Of a DNA stretch of 64,000 bases, positions 27,895 through 36,586 are shown piece after piece. A program made the translations under genes and the position numbers. The stretch is from the NCBI RefSeq assembly GCF_017676385.1, contig NZ_JAFFZN010000027.1:1-64000 (forward strand), in the 5' to 3' direction. This DNA is from Streptomyces spirodelae (GTDB lineage: Bacteria; Actinomycetota; Actinomycetes; Streptomycetales; Streptomycetaceae). Within the stretch, counting starts at the first letter, position 1, and every line of letters begins with the position of its first letter. The notes below the pieces were generated by a model, which saw only the letters and a program-made list of their open reading frames with translations, was not told where the DNA came from and made no database searches.

Positions 27895-27923
27895 GGGACG
27901 TTTTACCGTCCGTAGGACGTCCC
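27895..27923. promoter_or_regulatory. Inverted-repeat operator upstream of the XRE gene
   Basis: GGGACGT (27895-27901) and ACGTCCC (27917-27923) are perfect 7-bp arms; shorter nested palindromes (GGACG/CGTCC and GTCC/GGAC) sit within. The site lies between divergent promoters, as expected for autoregulation by the XRE protein. Confidence 0.5.
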
Positions 27924-27979
27924 AGGGTGGGAAACGTACAAAGTTCCCTCGTCCCAATGGTGCGAGCAACCCTCCATCC

Positions 27980-28180
27980 ATGAGCGAACCAACTCGACAC
28001 GGCACTATCCCCATCGAACTCCCGCACCTCTTCGACGAGGTGGAACCAGACCCAGTCGAGGGCTGCGCCGGATGTGCCGCGCTGGCCCAAGTCCGCGAGT
28101 GGGCGCGAGCGACCGGGGACCGCACCACGATCACGGACGCCAATGTATTGATGCGTCGGCATCCTGAGGGGCACCGGTGA
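27980..28180 (+). CDS. Small hypothetical protein with CxxC motif
   Basis: A 66-residue acidic protein (MSEPTRHGTIPIELPHLFDE...). It contains GCAGCAALAQ, a C-x2-C pair, and a hydrophilic tail. I recognise the type as a small streptomycete protein often beside XRE/NUDIX genes, with no known function. No Shine-Dalgarno is seen. The stop is 7 nt before the next small ORF, indicating an operon. Confidence 0.65.
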   Translation: MSEPTRHGTIPIELPHLFDEVEPDPVEGCAGCAALAQVREWARATGDRTTITDANVLMRRHPEGHR

Positions 28181-28187
28181 GGAACCG

Positions 28188-28346
28188 ATGAGCAAGCCGT
28201 CTCGGAAGCGGCCGCCAAGGGGAGACGTGCCCGGCGGCAGCATTGCTGCGAAAGAAGATCGAGCAACAGCACAGCAGGCGAAGAAACGGGCCGAGCTCAT
28301 CGCCAAGATGCGGAAGCGGATGGAGAGCACTCCTCGTATCCAGTGA
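28188..28346 (+). CDS. Very small basic protein, 52 residues
   Basis: The ORF starts MSKPSRKRPPRGD and ends RMESTPRIQ. GAGGAACCG directly precedes the ATG, and it follows the 66-residue ORF by 7 nt. The product is strongly basic with an Ala/Lys/Glu helix (AAKEDRATAQQAKKRAELIA). Coding support comes from the ribosome-binding site, spacing and a sensible helical composition; function unknown. Confidence 0.6.
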   Translation: MSKPSRKRPPRGDVPGGSIAAKEDRATAQQAKKRAELIAKMRKRMESTPRIQ

Positions 28347-28535
28347 TCGAACCGTCCATGCCATACGCAGCTGGAGACAGGCAGGGTCAGTCACGCGCCG
28401 GGGCCTTCGCCTCCCCACGTTCAAGCTCTCGTCAGACCCCGGCGCCGCCGGTTGTGAGTGCATCCTCGAGCGCGACCCGGAATCATTGGAAGCTGTCACT
28501 GTTTTTGATTGCGGAGAGCTGTAGGAGGAGGACCC

Positions 28536-28979
28536 ATGGCCGGTGGCGTTGGTGGTGAGGACGCGCTGCTTCGGTTGTTGTCCGAGGTTGAGCGGGGGGT
28601 GTTGGTGACGTTGCGGCGCGATGGTCGGCCGCAGTTGTCGAACGTCAATCACGTCTTCGATCCGGAGGAACGGTTGGTGCGGGTGTCGACCACCGCGGAT
28701 CGGGCCAAGGCGCGGAATCTGGCGCGGGACCCGCGGGCGAGTTATCACGTGACCAGCGGGGACGGGTGGGCGTGGACGGTGGTGGACGGGACGGCGGAGC
28801 TGACGGCTGTGGCGCGGGAGCCGCGTGATGCGACAGTCGAGGAGCTGGTCGACGTCTATCGGGCGATCAGGGGCGAGCACCCGGACTGGGACGAGTACCG
28901 GGCCGCCATGGTGGCGGAGCGGCGGCAGGTGGTGCGGCTCCGGGTCGAGCGGGTGTACGGGCAGCCGGGCCGGGGGTGA
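28536..28979 (+). CDS. PPOX-class F420/FMN-dependent oxidoreductase
   Basis: A 147-residue split-barrel flavoprotein of the pyridoxamine 5'-phosphate oxidase-like class. Diagnostic segments are GVLVTLRRDGRPQLSNVNHV and ADRAKARNLARDPRASYHV, ending QVVRLRVERVYG. The very strong AGGAGGAGG fixes the ATG at 28536. Members reduce small substrates using F420 or FMN; the substrate is unknown. High-GC codon use resumes here, marking the right edge of the low-GC cassette. Confidence 0.88.
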   Translation: MAGGVGGEDALLRLLSEVERGVLVTLRRDGRPQLSNVNHVFDPEERLVRVSTTADRAKARNLARDPRASYHVTSGDGWAWTVVDGTAELTAVAREPRDATVEELVDVYRAIRGEHPDWDEYRAAMVAERRQVVRLRVERVYGQPGRG

Positions 28980-29017
28980 GCCCACCCGGCTGGCCCGTAC
29001 ACCGGCCGGCCACCGGG

Positions 29018-29971
29018 TTATGCCGAGGCTTCCGTCAGGAGGCGGAGTTCCTCGGTGGTGAGCCGCAGGTCGGCGACCGCCATCAGTGCGGGGAGCTGGT
29101 CGACCGTGCGGGCGCTGGCGATGGGGGCTGCGACGGTCGGCTGGGCGGCGAGCCAGGCCAGGGCGACGGTGGCCTCGGCGCACTGGTGGGCGTTGGCCAC
29201 GGTGGTCAGCGCCGCGAGGACGCGCTGACCGCGCTCGGTGGCGAGGTACTGGGCCGCCTTGCCGGTACGCGCGCCCTCGGGCGCGGCCTCGCCCGGGCGG
29301 TACTTGCCGGTGAGGAAGCCGGAGGCCAGCGCGTAGTACGGCAGTACGGCGAGGGATTCGCGCTGGGCCAGCGCTGCCAGTTCTCCCTCGTAGGTGTCGC
29401 GGGAGACGAGGTTGTAGTGCGGCTGTAGCGCCACATAGCGGGCGAGGCCCTCGCGGTCGCTGAACGCGAGCGACTCGGCGAGGCGGGTCGGCGCGATGTT
29501 GGACGCGGCGATCTCGCGGACCTTGCCCTCCTTCACGAGTTCGTCGAGGGCGCCGATGATGTCGGAGACCTCGACCGACTCGTCGTCGAAGTGCGTGTAG
29601 TACAGGTCGATGCGGTCGGTCCGCAGGCGGCGCAGCGAGTCCTCGCAGGCGGCCTTGATGGTGGCCGGGGCCAGGCCCATGTGGTCGGGGTGGCGGGCGA
29701 CCTTGGTGGCGATGACGACGTTGTCCCGTACGGTCGAGCCGCGTGCGGCGAGCCACTCACCGATGACGGTCTCGGACTCGCCGCCCTTGTTGCCCTCCAC
29801 CCAGGCCGAGTACGCGTCGGCCGTGTCGATGGTGTTGCCGCCGCCGTCGGTGTAGGCGTCGAGCACGGCGAAGGAGGTGGGCGTGTCGGCCGTCCAGCCG
29901 AAGACGTTGCCGCCCAGCACGAGCGGCGAGACGGACAGTTGACCGATCTTGTAGTCGGCATTCATCTGCAT
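29018..29971 (-). CDS. Aldo/keto reductase
   Basis: A 317-residue NADP(H)-dependent TIM-barrel reductase. The catalytic tetrad is visible in part: NTIDTADAYSAW (Asp, Tyr), VVIATKV (Lys), LYYTHFDDESVE (His). Substrate-loop and cofactor motifs follow (GFLTGKYRPGEA, PIASARTVDQLP). It converges with the PPOX gene. ATG at the first or third codon is possible and neither has a clear ribosome-binding site. Physiological substrate unknown. Confidence 0.88.
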   Translation of the reverse strand: MQMNADYKIGQLSVSPLVLGGNVFGWTADTPTSFAVLDAYTDGGGNTIDTADAYSAWVEGNKGGESETVIGEWLAARGSTVRDNVVIATKVARHPDHMGLAPATIKAACEDSLRRLRTDRIDLYYTHFDDESVEVSDIIGALDELVKEGKVREIAASNIAPTRLAESLAFSDREGLARYVALQPHYNLVSRDTYEGELAALAQRESLAVLPYYALASGFLTGKYRPGEAAPEGARTGKAAQYLATERGQRVLAALTTVANAHQCAEATVALAWLAAQPTVAAPIASARTVDQLPALMAVADLRLTTEELRLLTEASA

Positions 29972-30018
29972 GCAGCGACCGTAACGCGGACCGGAAGCCG
30001 GGCGGATGGTGGCGCGTG

Positions 30019-30112
30019 GGCCGGTGTCACCGGCCGCCCCATCAGCCCCGTCCTCCCTCCCGGTGGGCCCCCAGTGGGCCCCCGGTGGGGCCTTGCGGGG
30101 TGGGCCCCCACC
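30019..30112 (-). terminator. Hairpin cluster downstream of the M23 peptidase gene
   Basis: GGCCGGTG/CACCGGCC at 30019-30035 forms a tight stem. Further GTGGGCCCCC repeats up to 30112 (including GGTGGG facing CCCACC) can fold as well. They lie just past the peptidase stop codon on its strand. Confidence 0.45.
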
Positions 30113-30127
30113 ACTGCCGTCGGTCCG

Positions 30128-31600
30128 TCAGACGTCGACGCCCTTCGCGCGGAGCCACGGCAGCGGGTCCACCGGGTCACCTCCGTCGGGACGGACCTCG
30201 ACGTGCAGGTGCGGTCCCGAGGAGTTGCCCGTCGAGCCGACCCGGCCGATCACGTCGCCCGTACCGACCTTGTCTCCCGCCGACTTGGTCATGGAGGACA
30301 GGTGACAGAACCAGAGTTCGGTGCCGTCCTCCAGCTTCAGAACGATGCGGTAGCCGTACGAGCCGGCCCAGCCCGCCTCTTTGACGGTGCCGGTGTGAAC
30401 GGCCTTGACGGGCGTGCCGTTGGGCGCGGCGAAGTCCTGGCCGGTGTGGTCGTTCTGCCACATGCCGCCTGCCTGGCCGAACCCTGCGGTGAGCTGGTAC
30501 GAGGCCAGCGGCGCGAGATACTGGCCGGCCAGCCGTGCCCGGCGTTCGGCCTCGGCCTTCCGCTTCTCTGCCGCGGCCTTCTCGGCGGCCTTGCGCTTCT
30601 TCTCGGCCGCCGCCTCCCGCGCACGTTCGGCCTCGGCCTGCTTCTCGGCCGCCGCCCGCTTCGCGGCCTCCTCCGCCGCCGCGCTCGCCGCCTGCCGTGC
30701 GGCCTCCTCGCGGGCTTCCTCGTCCGCGGCGGAACGCTGCTGCTCGGCCTGCGCGAGAATACGGGCCCGCAGCGCCTCACCGGCGTTGGTCCTGCCCGCC
30801 GCCAGGTCCTCGGCGGAGAGCCCGGCCTGTGTGAAGGGCGCCACGGCGGCGGTCGCGTCGCCGTCGGTGCCCTCTGCACCGTCCGCGTCGTCGCCGGCAA
30901 GGGAGCCGATGCCGGGCAGGTCCTCGACATCGGGCAGCTGGTCGGGGACGCTGCGGACGGCGTCGGCCGCGCTGCCCAGATCCGGCACGGATATCGCGCC
31001 GGGGTCCTTGTCCTGAGCGGTCGCCATGCCGCCTGCGCCCACCGCCGCGATCATGCCGACGCCGAGCACGGCACCGCCCCGCGCCACCCCGCCGGCCCGC
31101 TGCTTGGCGACCCGGTGCCGACCACGCATCGAGCGGACGGACTCCTCTGTGGGGTTCCACTCGTCCCCAGGGGCGTCCGCGTGGCCGTCCTCTGAGGCGT
31201 CCATGGGCGCCTCCCCGGGAGCGTCCCCGTAGGCGTCCTCTGGTGCGACCGCGTAAGCGTCCCCTGGCACGTCCCTGAAGGTGTCCCCTGGTGCGTCCCT
31301 GAGCGCTGCCGGGCCGGACGGGGGTACGACGGGTACGGCGGGCGGGAGCGGCGCGGCGGTCCGTCCCGGTGCGGAGCCGAGGGCGGTGGGCCCGCCGTAG
31401 GCGGCAGGCGAGCCGTGCGAACCGGACGCGCCATGCGGGCCGGACGCGCCATGCGGGCCGGACGCGCCGTGGACGGCAGGCGAGCCATAGCCGGCAGGCG
31501 AGCCGTAGGCGGTGGTGGAGGAGCCGACGCGGTCGAGGTGCGAGTCGTATGCGACGGCCTCGGGGGCGTGGCCGGCGAAGCCCTGGGATCTGGACGCCAC
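30128..31600 (-). CDS. M23 (LytM) peptidase, membrane-anchored
   Basis: A 490-residue cell-wall hydrolase. Residues 1-170 are low-complexity with SGPHGA and APGDA-type repeats, presumably cytoplasmic. A hydrophobic segment near 173-192 (GGAVLGVGMIAAVGAGGMA) is a signal anchor. Residues about 265-370 form an Ala/Glu/Lys-rich coiled coil, and 385-480 the M23 domain with zinc ligands HTGQDF and HLHVEV. It should cleave peptidoglycan cross-bridges or activate other hydrolases. GTG start follows AAAGGAG. A c-di-AMP riboswitch occupies the leader, tying expression to osmotic and cell-wall signals as for resuscitation-type hydrolases. Confidence 0.9.
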   Translation of the reverse strand: MASRSQGFAGHAPEAVAYDSHLDRVGSSTTAYGSPAGYGSPAVHGASGPHGASGPHGASGSHGSPAAYGGPTALGSAPGRTAAPLPPAVPVVPPSGPAALRDAPGDTFRDVPGDAYAVAPEDAYGDAPGEAPMDASEDGHADAPGDEWNPTEESVRSMRGRHRVAKQRAGGVARGGAVLGVGMIAAVGAGGMATAQDKDPGAISVPDLGSAADAVRSVPDQLPDVEDLPGIGSLAGDDADGAEGTDGDATAAVAPFTQAGLSAEDLAAGRTNAGEALRARILAQAEQQRSAADEEAREEAARQAASAAAEEAAKRAAAEKQAEAERAREAAAEKKRKAAEKAAAEKRKAEAERRARLAGQYLAPLASYQLTAGFGQAGGMWQNDHTGQDFAAPNGTPVKAVHTGTVKEAGWAGSYGYRIVLKLEDGTELWFCHLSSMTKSAGDKVGTGDVIGRVGSTGNSSGPHLHVEVRPDGGDPVDPLPWLRAKGVDV

Positions 31601-31626
31601 GGGGGCGCTCTCCTTTCCTTCCTTCT

Positions 31627-31775
31627 CGCCTACCGGGTTAGCTGACGGGTTCGGAGCAGGAAGGTCTCCTACGGACGTCCTCTCGCAAGGGCGTCCGATT
31701 CACCCCGTTCTCCTCGCCTGGCTGACGAGAAGGGGTGGTTCCCCGGTTCCCACGGTGCGGTCCAGCGGTGCAGGT
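31627..31775 (-). ncRNA. ydaO/yuaA c-di-AMP riboswitch
   Basis: Read on the minus strand, the leader contains the conserved blocks in order: GGGAACCGGGGAACCACC, then GGGGTGAATCGGACGC, then TAGGAGACCTTCCTGC, then CCGAACCCGTCAGCTAACCC and GGTAGGCG, ending about 25 nt before the peptidase start. This is the recognisable core of the c-di-AMP-sensing ydaO class, which in actinobacteria precedes cell-wall hydrolase genes and is generally an OFF switch. The exact 5' boundary is estimated. Confidence 0.93.
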
Positions 31776-31942
31776 CCAGTGGTCGGGCGCTGCTGGTGCT
31801 CCGTATGCGGGATTCGGCGACGGCGCACGGTGCCGCCTTCCGTGACGACAGTGACGACCGTGCTGCGTTATCGGACGTTAATAGAACAGTGGCCGTGATT
31901 CCAAGCTGTTCCCCGTAATTGGCAGTGGCCGCCCGGCTCGGC

Positions 31943-33154
31943 TCATGGCTGGGGCCCGGTGTGGTGGGCGACGGCGAGGAGCGCCATGTCGTCCACCGCC
32001 TGGCCGCCCGTATGGGCCGCGACATCGATGAGGACCGTCTCCAGCAGCTCCTCCGGATGGGTGAAATAGCTGTGGTCCAGCCGCTCGGCCGGTTCGTAGA
32101 AGACGCCGTCCGCGTCGCGTGCCTCGGACAGGCCGTCGGTGTAGAGAAGGAGCTGGGCGCCCCGGGGGAAGGCGACCTCGTCCACGTGCTCCGGCCACTT
32201 CCCCAGTTCGGACATCCCCAGCGGAAGCGCCGGCATCGTCGGCTCGAGCAGGGCGGTCCGGCCTTGGTACAGGAGGATCGGCGGCGGGTGGCCCCGGTTG
32301 ACGATACGCAGCACCTTGCCGTCGTCCTGCTCACCGCCGTCCTGTCCACCGTCCTGCCCGCCGTCCCGTCCGGTGTCCTGTCCGGAACCGGAACCGGGGC
32401 CGGACGAGTTCGGGATCTCGACCAGTACCGCCGTGCTGAAGCCCTCCAGCTGTGCCGAGCCGGTCTGCCGCCGCCCCTCCCGCTGGAGGGCCCGGTCGAG
32501 GCGGGCGGCCACCGCGGAGAGGGTCTCCTCCTGCTCGGCGGCCTCGCGGAAGACTCCGACCAGGAGGACCACGGCGGCCACCGCGCCGGTCCCCTTGCCG
32601 CGCACGTCGCCGAGCAGCAGCCGCACGCCGTGGGAGGTCTCCTCCGCCGCGTAGAAGTCCCCTCCGACGCGGGCCTCGGCCTGCGCCGCGCGGTAGCGGG
32701 TGGCCAGCGTCAGGTCGTCGACGTGGGAGGGCGGGGTGGGCAGCACGGCGAGCTGTACCGCCTCGGCCACACCACGCGCCGAGGCCAGCCGGCTCCCGCT
32801 GCGGAGCAGTACGTAGTTGACGCCGACGGCCACGACGGAGACGGTCACGCTGGTGAGGGACCTGGCTTCGGACTCGATGAGGCTGCCGTTGTCGTGGAAA
32901 ATGGCGAACAGAAGGGTGGCACTGGAGGAGAGCACTCCGGTGAGAACGGTGCTCCACAGGGAAAGGAACGCCGCCGCCGCCAGTGGGGCGGCGGCGAAGG
33001 GCGCCGAAATGGTGACCTCGCGCGGCGTGGACAGCTCGAGGGCGACGCCCAGGACGAACAGCGCGGCCGGGAGCCACCGCGCCAGGCGCCACAGCCGTCC
33101 CGCACCGTTCTCGTACCCGCTCGCCGGCTGCCTCCCGGCCTCCCTCTGCCGCAC
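31943..33154 (-). CDS. Membrane PP2C (SpoIIE/RsbU) phosphatase
   Basis: A 403-residue protein with four membrane helices in the first 150 residues (WLPAALFVLGVALEL to VTVSVVAVGVNYVLL) and a cytoplasmic PP2C domain: ARVGGDFYAAEE, LLGDVRGKGTGA, IVNRGHPPPILL, LLLYTDGLSEARD, VDDMALLAV. A Gly/Asp/Gln repeat (GQDGGQDGGQ) sits within the domain. It should dephosphorylate a STAS antagonist. I chose the GTG giving VRQREAGRQ, since the frame upstream is Arg/Pro-rich noise; the ribosome-binding site is weak. Confidence 0.85.
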   Translation of the reverse strand: MRQREAGRQPASGYENGAGRLWRLARWLPAALFVLGVALELSTPREVTISAPFAAAPLAAAAFLSLWSTVLTGVLSSSATLLFAIFHDNGSLIESEARSLTSVTVSVVAVGVNYVLLRSGSRLASARGVAEAVQLAVLPTPPSHVDDLTLATRYRAAQAEARVGGDFYAAEETSHGVRLLLGDVRGKGTGAVAAVVLLVGVFREAAEQEETLSAVAARLDRALQREGRRQTGSAQLEGFSTAVLVEIPNSSGPGSGSGQDTGRDGGQDGGQDGGEQDDGKVLRIVNRGHPPPILLYQGRTALLEPTMPALPLGMSELGKWPEHVDEVAFPRGAQLLLYTDGLSEARDADGVFYEPAERLDHSYFTHPEELLETVLIDVAAHTGGQAVDDMALLAVAHHTGPQP

Positions 33155-33480
33155 GGTCCCAATGTGACCGGGTGGAGCGGTTCGGGCCACTCGGGACCGC
33201 TGGTTGGGGGTACGGGAACGGGTACGGGGAACGGGCGGAAGGCGGCCCGGTACCACGCACGGGGCCACACCGCCCGTCGGCGTACGGCGCCGGGCGTACC
33301 GCAGCGGGGCGTACGGCACCGGGGCGTACGCCTGATCGGGGGCGCACGCCGGGCGGGCGCACGGGAGCTCAGGCGCCCAGGAGCTCGGACATACGGCAGC
33401 TGAGGCATCCAGCAGCTGAGGCGTACGACAGCCGAAGCCCCCCGGCTGCCGGAAACCGGCCACCGGTGGAAGGGTGAGGG
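33155..33480. other. Gene-free spacer with short GC repeats
   Basis: This 326-bp spacer contains several GGGGCGTACGGC-like units (about 33270-33330) and AGCAGCTGAGGC/GGAGCTCAGGC-like units (33363-33425). No ORF with believable codon use is seen. It should carry the promoter of the phosphatase gene. Confidence 0.45.
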
Positions 33481-34323
33481 TCAGCCGCCCGTGCCAGGAG
33501 CAAGCGGGCTGATCTTGGGCACCGACGCCTTGCCGGTGTTGGTGACCGGTCCACCGGACCAGCGCACCCGCAAGGAGGCGCGCTCGTCGGGCGGGGTGAC
33601 CTTCGCGGCGTTCGGCGTCACCGTGGTGACGTTGGTCACCTCGGGGTTGGTGAACGAGAGCGAGGCCCACGCGCTCTTGCCGGGCGACAGCGTGACCGTC
33701 CGCACCTCGCCGCCCGTGCGCTTGGGATCGAAGGAGACCTGCTCACCGCTGCCGTTGACGAAGGCGAGCCCGGGGTAGCCGCGTACCGTGCAGGTCTTGT
33801 CGGACCGGTTGGTCAGCACGAGGGCGAAGTTCTCCTGCCCGGCGCCGGGATGGTTGGGGCCGAACGACGCCTTGAGGTCGGCCGTGCGGCACCGGGAACC
33901 GGAAGCAGACCCCGAGTCGCCGCCGCTGCCGCCCGACCCGTTCTTGCCGGAGGAGGACGAGGAGGACGAGGACGACGAGGACGACGAGGAAGCGGAACCG
34001 CCCTCTTCCGAACCGGAGGTGCCCTGCCCTGCCGAGTCGCCGCTCGAGCTCCCGCCGTTCCCGCCACTGCCTTCGCTGCTGCCGTCCTTGCCGTCGTCGC
34101 CCTGGGAGGAGCCGGAGTCGCCGCCTGCGGGCGCGGCTCCGCCGCTGACCTTCTGCGGGGCCGAGTCCGAGTCCTTGTCGCAGCCGACCACCAGCGCCCC
34201 CGCCGCCAGCACAGCGGTCGCCGCGGCGGCGATACGGGCCACGCGGTGACGTCGCCGGAAGGGGGCGGCCGGGGAGTTCGGTGCGGGTTGCGTGTTCGTC
34301 GTCGGGTCCTGGCGCTTCGTCAT
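33481..34323 (-). CDS. DUF4232-type secreted lipoprotein
   Basis: A 280-residue exported lipoprotein. A basic start and hydrophobic stretch (ARIAAAATAVLAAGALVVG) end in a lipobox Cys (GALVVGC). A long Gly/Ser/Asp-rich linker includes a pure serine run of about 15. The folded C-terminal half (RCRTADLKASFGPNHPGAGQ, NFALVLTNRSDKTCTVRGYP, PGLAFVNGSGEQV) fits DUF4232, a beta-sandwich of unknown function. ATG at 34323 was preferred; GTG four codons earlier is possible. Located downstream of the Ser/Thr kinase gene on the same strand. Confidence 0.85.
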   Translation of the reverse strand: MTKRQDPTTNTQPAPNSPAAPFRRRHRVARIAAAATAVLAAGALVVGCDKDSDSAPQKVSGGAAPAGGDSGSSQGDDGKDGSSEGSGGNGGSSSGDSAGQGTSGSEEGGSASSSSSSSSSSSSSSGKNGSGGSGGDSGSASGSRCRTADLKASFGPNHPGAGQENFALVLTNRSDKTCTVRGYPGLAFVNGSGEQVSFDPKRTGGEVRTVTLSPGKSAWASLSFTNPEVTNVTTVTPNAAKVTPPDERASLRVRWSGGPVTNTGKASVPKISPLAPGTGG

Positions 34324-34648
34324 GGCTGCCGTCACTCCCTGGTCGTCTGTCTCGCAGTCGTCCTGCCTCGCTGGTGCTCGTGGACCACAGGGGCCCTGTG
34401 CGGCGGTCGTCCGGCTGCCGGGTGGCGGGTGGCGTCACGCGCCCGACTCCCCGTCTCCAGGGTGCCCCCGGGCTTCCTAGCCGTACACAGCATTCGATGG
34501 CCGACGGCACGGGAAAGTTCACGGCCGCCCCGACTTTTTTGCCGGTTCCCCGATGTGGGGGACACCGCTCCGGTGCGGGTGGGCCGTGGGCGAAGGACGG
34601 GGCCGGTGGGGCTGTTGGGACTTGCGCGGTGGAGCAGCGCGGTAGGCG
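34324..34648. other. Spacer between kinase and lipoprotein genes
   Basis: About 325 bp with no supported gene. It contains the DUF4232 promoter, which I cannot place with confidence, and an isolated run of seven T at about 34535 on the plus strand. Nothing else stands out. Confidence 0.4.
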
Positions 34649-36580
34649 TTATGAGGCGCTGACCCGCAGGCTGCTGAGAACCTGATCCGTTCTGGCCGAG
34701 CAGTCCTCGGCACAGCGGATCTGTACATATACCGGGGGCTTGCCCTTCTGCCGTGGGGCCAGGGCGATCTCCTCCAGCGAGTGCCCCGGGGAGTCGCAGG
34801 CCGACCAGGTACGGATGCGCCCCTGCCAGCTGTCGCCCTTGTAGGTGCGGCTGCCCGCGTACTGGCAGCGCTTGTGCTTGAGTTCGGCCACCTTGGCGGG
34901 CAGCGCCTCGGCGGCCGCCGTCGCTCCGTCGTCGTCCTTCGAGGAGTAGCCGAGCCCGACGAACACCCCGCTCGTGCCCGAAGTGAGGTCCTGCCAGCGC
35001 TTCATGTCCTGCGAGACGACCAGCCCTGGGGCATGCTCCGCCGACAGCCCCAGCGAGGAGGGGCTCCATCCCGAATCGGCCTTCTCCTGCGCCCACTGGG
35101 CCGGTAGCCGCAAACTGATCCTGCCGCTCGCGTCCTGCACCCTCACGTGGGAGGGGCCCTTGTCGCTCTTGGGCAACAGCAGCTTGCCGGCGGCTCCCGC
35201 CCCGGCCAGTACGACAATGGCGGCACCGAGAGCGACGGCGCGCCAACGGCGGCGAGGGCGCGGTGGGCGCCCGGCAACGGACGGGGGGCTGTCGGCGTCC
35301 CAGGAGGGCGCACGGGCACCGGACGCGCCCGGTGCGTACGCCTCCAGGACGGGTTCGCCCGGAGCGGACCTCTCGTGCTCCGAAGCGCGGGGGCCGGATG
35401 TGTCCGCAACGGACTCCTCGGGAACGGCCCCCTCGGACGCGACGCCCCCTCCGGACGCGGCAGCCGTCTCCGGCCCGACCGACTCCTCGGTCCGACCGGA
35501 CTCCTCGAACTTGTCGGACTCCTCGTCCCTGTCGGACTTCTCGGACGCGACCGACGCACCCGACGTCTCGGACCCTGGTCCACCCGAAACAACCGATACA
35601 CCGGATGCACCCGAAGCCCGGGACCCGACCGACGGCGGTTCCGTCGCGACCGTCGGCGGCTGACTGGCCGCGCGCCGGGAGGCGGGTCCCACGGTGAGGG
35701 AGGACAGTTGAGCGGCCGACGGGGCGAGGCTGTCGTCCTCCTCCTGTTCCTCCTGTTTTTCCTGTTCCTCCCATCCGTCCCGGTCGAGCTCATTCGCGAT
35801 CCGGTCCAGTTCGTTCGCGAACGCGGCGGCGGTGGGCCAGCGGCGCTCGCGGTCGGGCTCCATGGCGCGCCCGACGGCCTCCGCGACCGCGGGCGGCAGG
35901 CCGGGGCGCAGTTCGTCCAGCGGCATCACCCGGTCCGGATTGCCCGGCTGCGCGCCGGTCACCAGGTGGTAGAGCACGGCACCCAGGCTGTAGATGTCCG
36001 CGCGGGCGTCGATGCCCTCGAAGGGTTCGGCCTGCTCGGGCGCCATGTATCCGACCGAGCCGGCGACCACGGTCAGGCCCGAGGCGTGTGCGAGGTTCTT
36101 GGCCAGGCCCAGATCCGCGACCAGCACCCGCTCGCGGCCCTGTGCTCCCCCACTGGTCAGCAGCACGTTGGACGGTTTCACATCGCGGTGGACCACGCCC
36201 GCCTCGTGCAGGGCCTCCACACCGCGCGCCGCTTCGGCGGCGAGCCGCACCGCCTCGTCCACCGGGAGCGGTCCCGCCACCATCCGGTCGGCCACGGTGC
36301 CACGGTCGGCGTACTCCATGACGAAGTACGGGCGTTCGTCGTCCATCTCGCCGACGTCGAAGACCTGGACGACGCCGCCGGACGACGCCTTGCGCAGCAG
36401 CCGCGCCTCGGCGAGGAAACGCTCCCGGATGTCCATACGGTGGGCCCAGTTGTCGGCCATCACCTTGACCGCGACGGGTGCCTCCAGCCGGTCGTCGTGT
36501 GCGAGCCACACGACCGCGAAAGCGCCGGAGCCGAGACGTCGTTCGACCCGGTAGCGGCCGATCTGATCAGGTGAAGGCAT
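34649..36580 (-). CDS. PknB-type serine/threonine protein kinase
   Basis: A 643-residue membrane kinase. The catalytic domain (about 8-270) has GSGAFAVVWLA, VAVKVM, HRDVKPSNVLL, DLGLAKN and GYMAPEQAEPFEG. An acidic, Ser/Glu-rich juxtamembrane region (285-440) has an EEQEKQEEQEEDD run. One membrane helix (VALGAAIVVLAGAGAAGKLLL) near 447-467 leads to an extracytoplasmic domain of about 170 residues (ISLRLPAQWAQEKADSGW) without PASTA repeats. The ATG at 36580 follows AAGGGGC. It ends in TAA, less usual here. It is divergent from a leaderless sigma gene only 18 bp away, suggesting coordinated control. Confidence 0.92.
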   Translation of the reverse strand: MPSPDQIGRYRVERRLGSGAFAVVWLAHDDRLEAPVAVKVMADNWAHRMDIRERFLAEARLLRKASSGGVVQVFDVGEMDDERPYFVMEYADRGTVADRMVAGPLPVDEAVRLAAEAARGVEALHEAGVVHRDVKPSNVLLTSGGAQGRERVLVADLGLAKNLAHASGLTVVAGSVGYMAPEQAEPFEGIDARADIYSLGAVLYHLVTGAQPGNPDRVMPLDELRPGLPPAVAEAVGRAMEPDRERRWPTAAAFANELDRIANELDRDGWEEQEKQEEQEEDDSLAPSAAQLSSLTVGPASRRAASQPPTVATEPPSVGSRASGASGVSVVSGGPGSETSGASVASEKSDRDEESDKFEESGRTEESVGPETAAASGGGVASEGAVPEESVADTSGPRASEHERSAPGEPVLEAYAPGASGARAPSWDADSPPSVAGRPPRPRRRWRAVALGAAIVVLAGAGAAGKLLLPKSDKGPSHVRVQDASGRISLRLPAQWAQEKADSGWSPSSLGLSAEHAPGLVVSQDMKRWQDLTSGTSGVFVGLGYSSKDDDGATAAAEALPAKVAELKHKRCQYAGSRTYKGDSWQGRIRTWSACDSPGHSLEEIALAPRQKGKPPVYVQIRCAEDCSARTDQVLSSLRVSAS

Positions 36581-36586
36581 GCCCCT

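Noticed and set aside
22915..28441. TCAGACCCCG shared at 22915-22924 and 28432-28441 as att sites of the low-GC cassette
   Set aside because: Only 10 bp, no integrase, transposase or tRNA gene nearby; could be chance in GC-rich flanks.
31860..31942. Promoter hexamers for the M23 riboswitch transcript near ATTAACG/GATAAC
   Set aside because: Possible -35/-10 words are seen on the minus strand, but spacing does not fit a standard promoter well enough to report.
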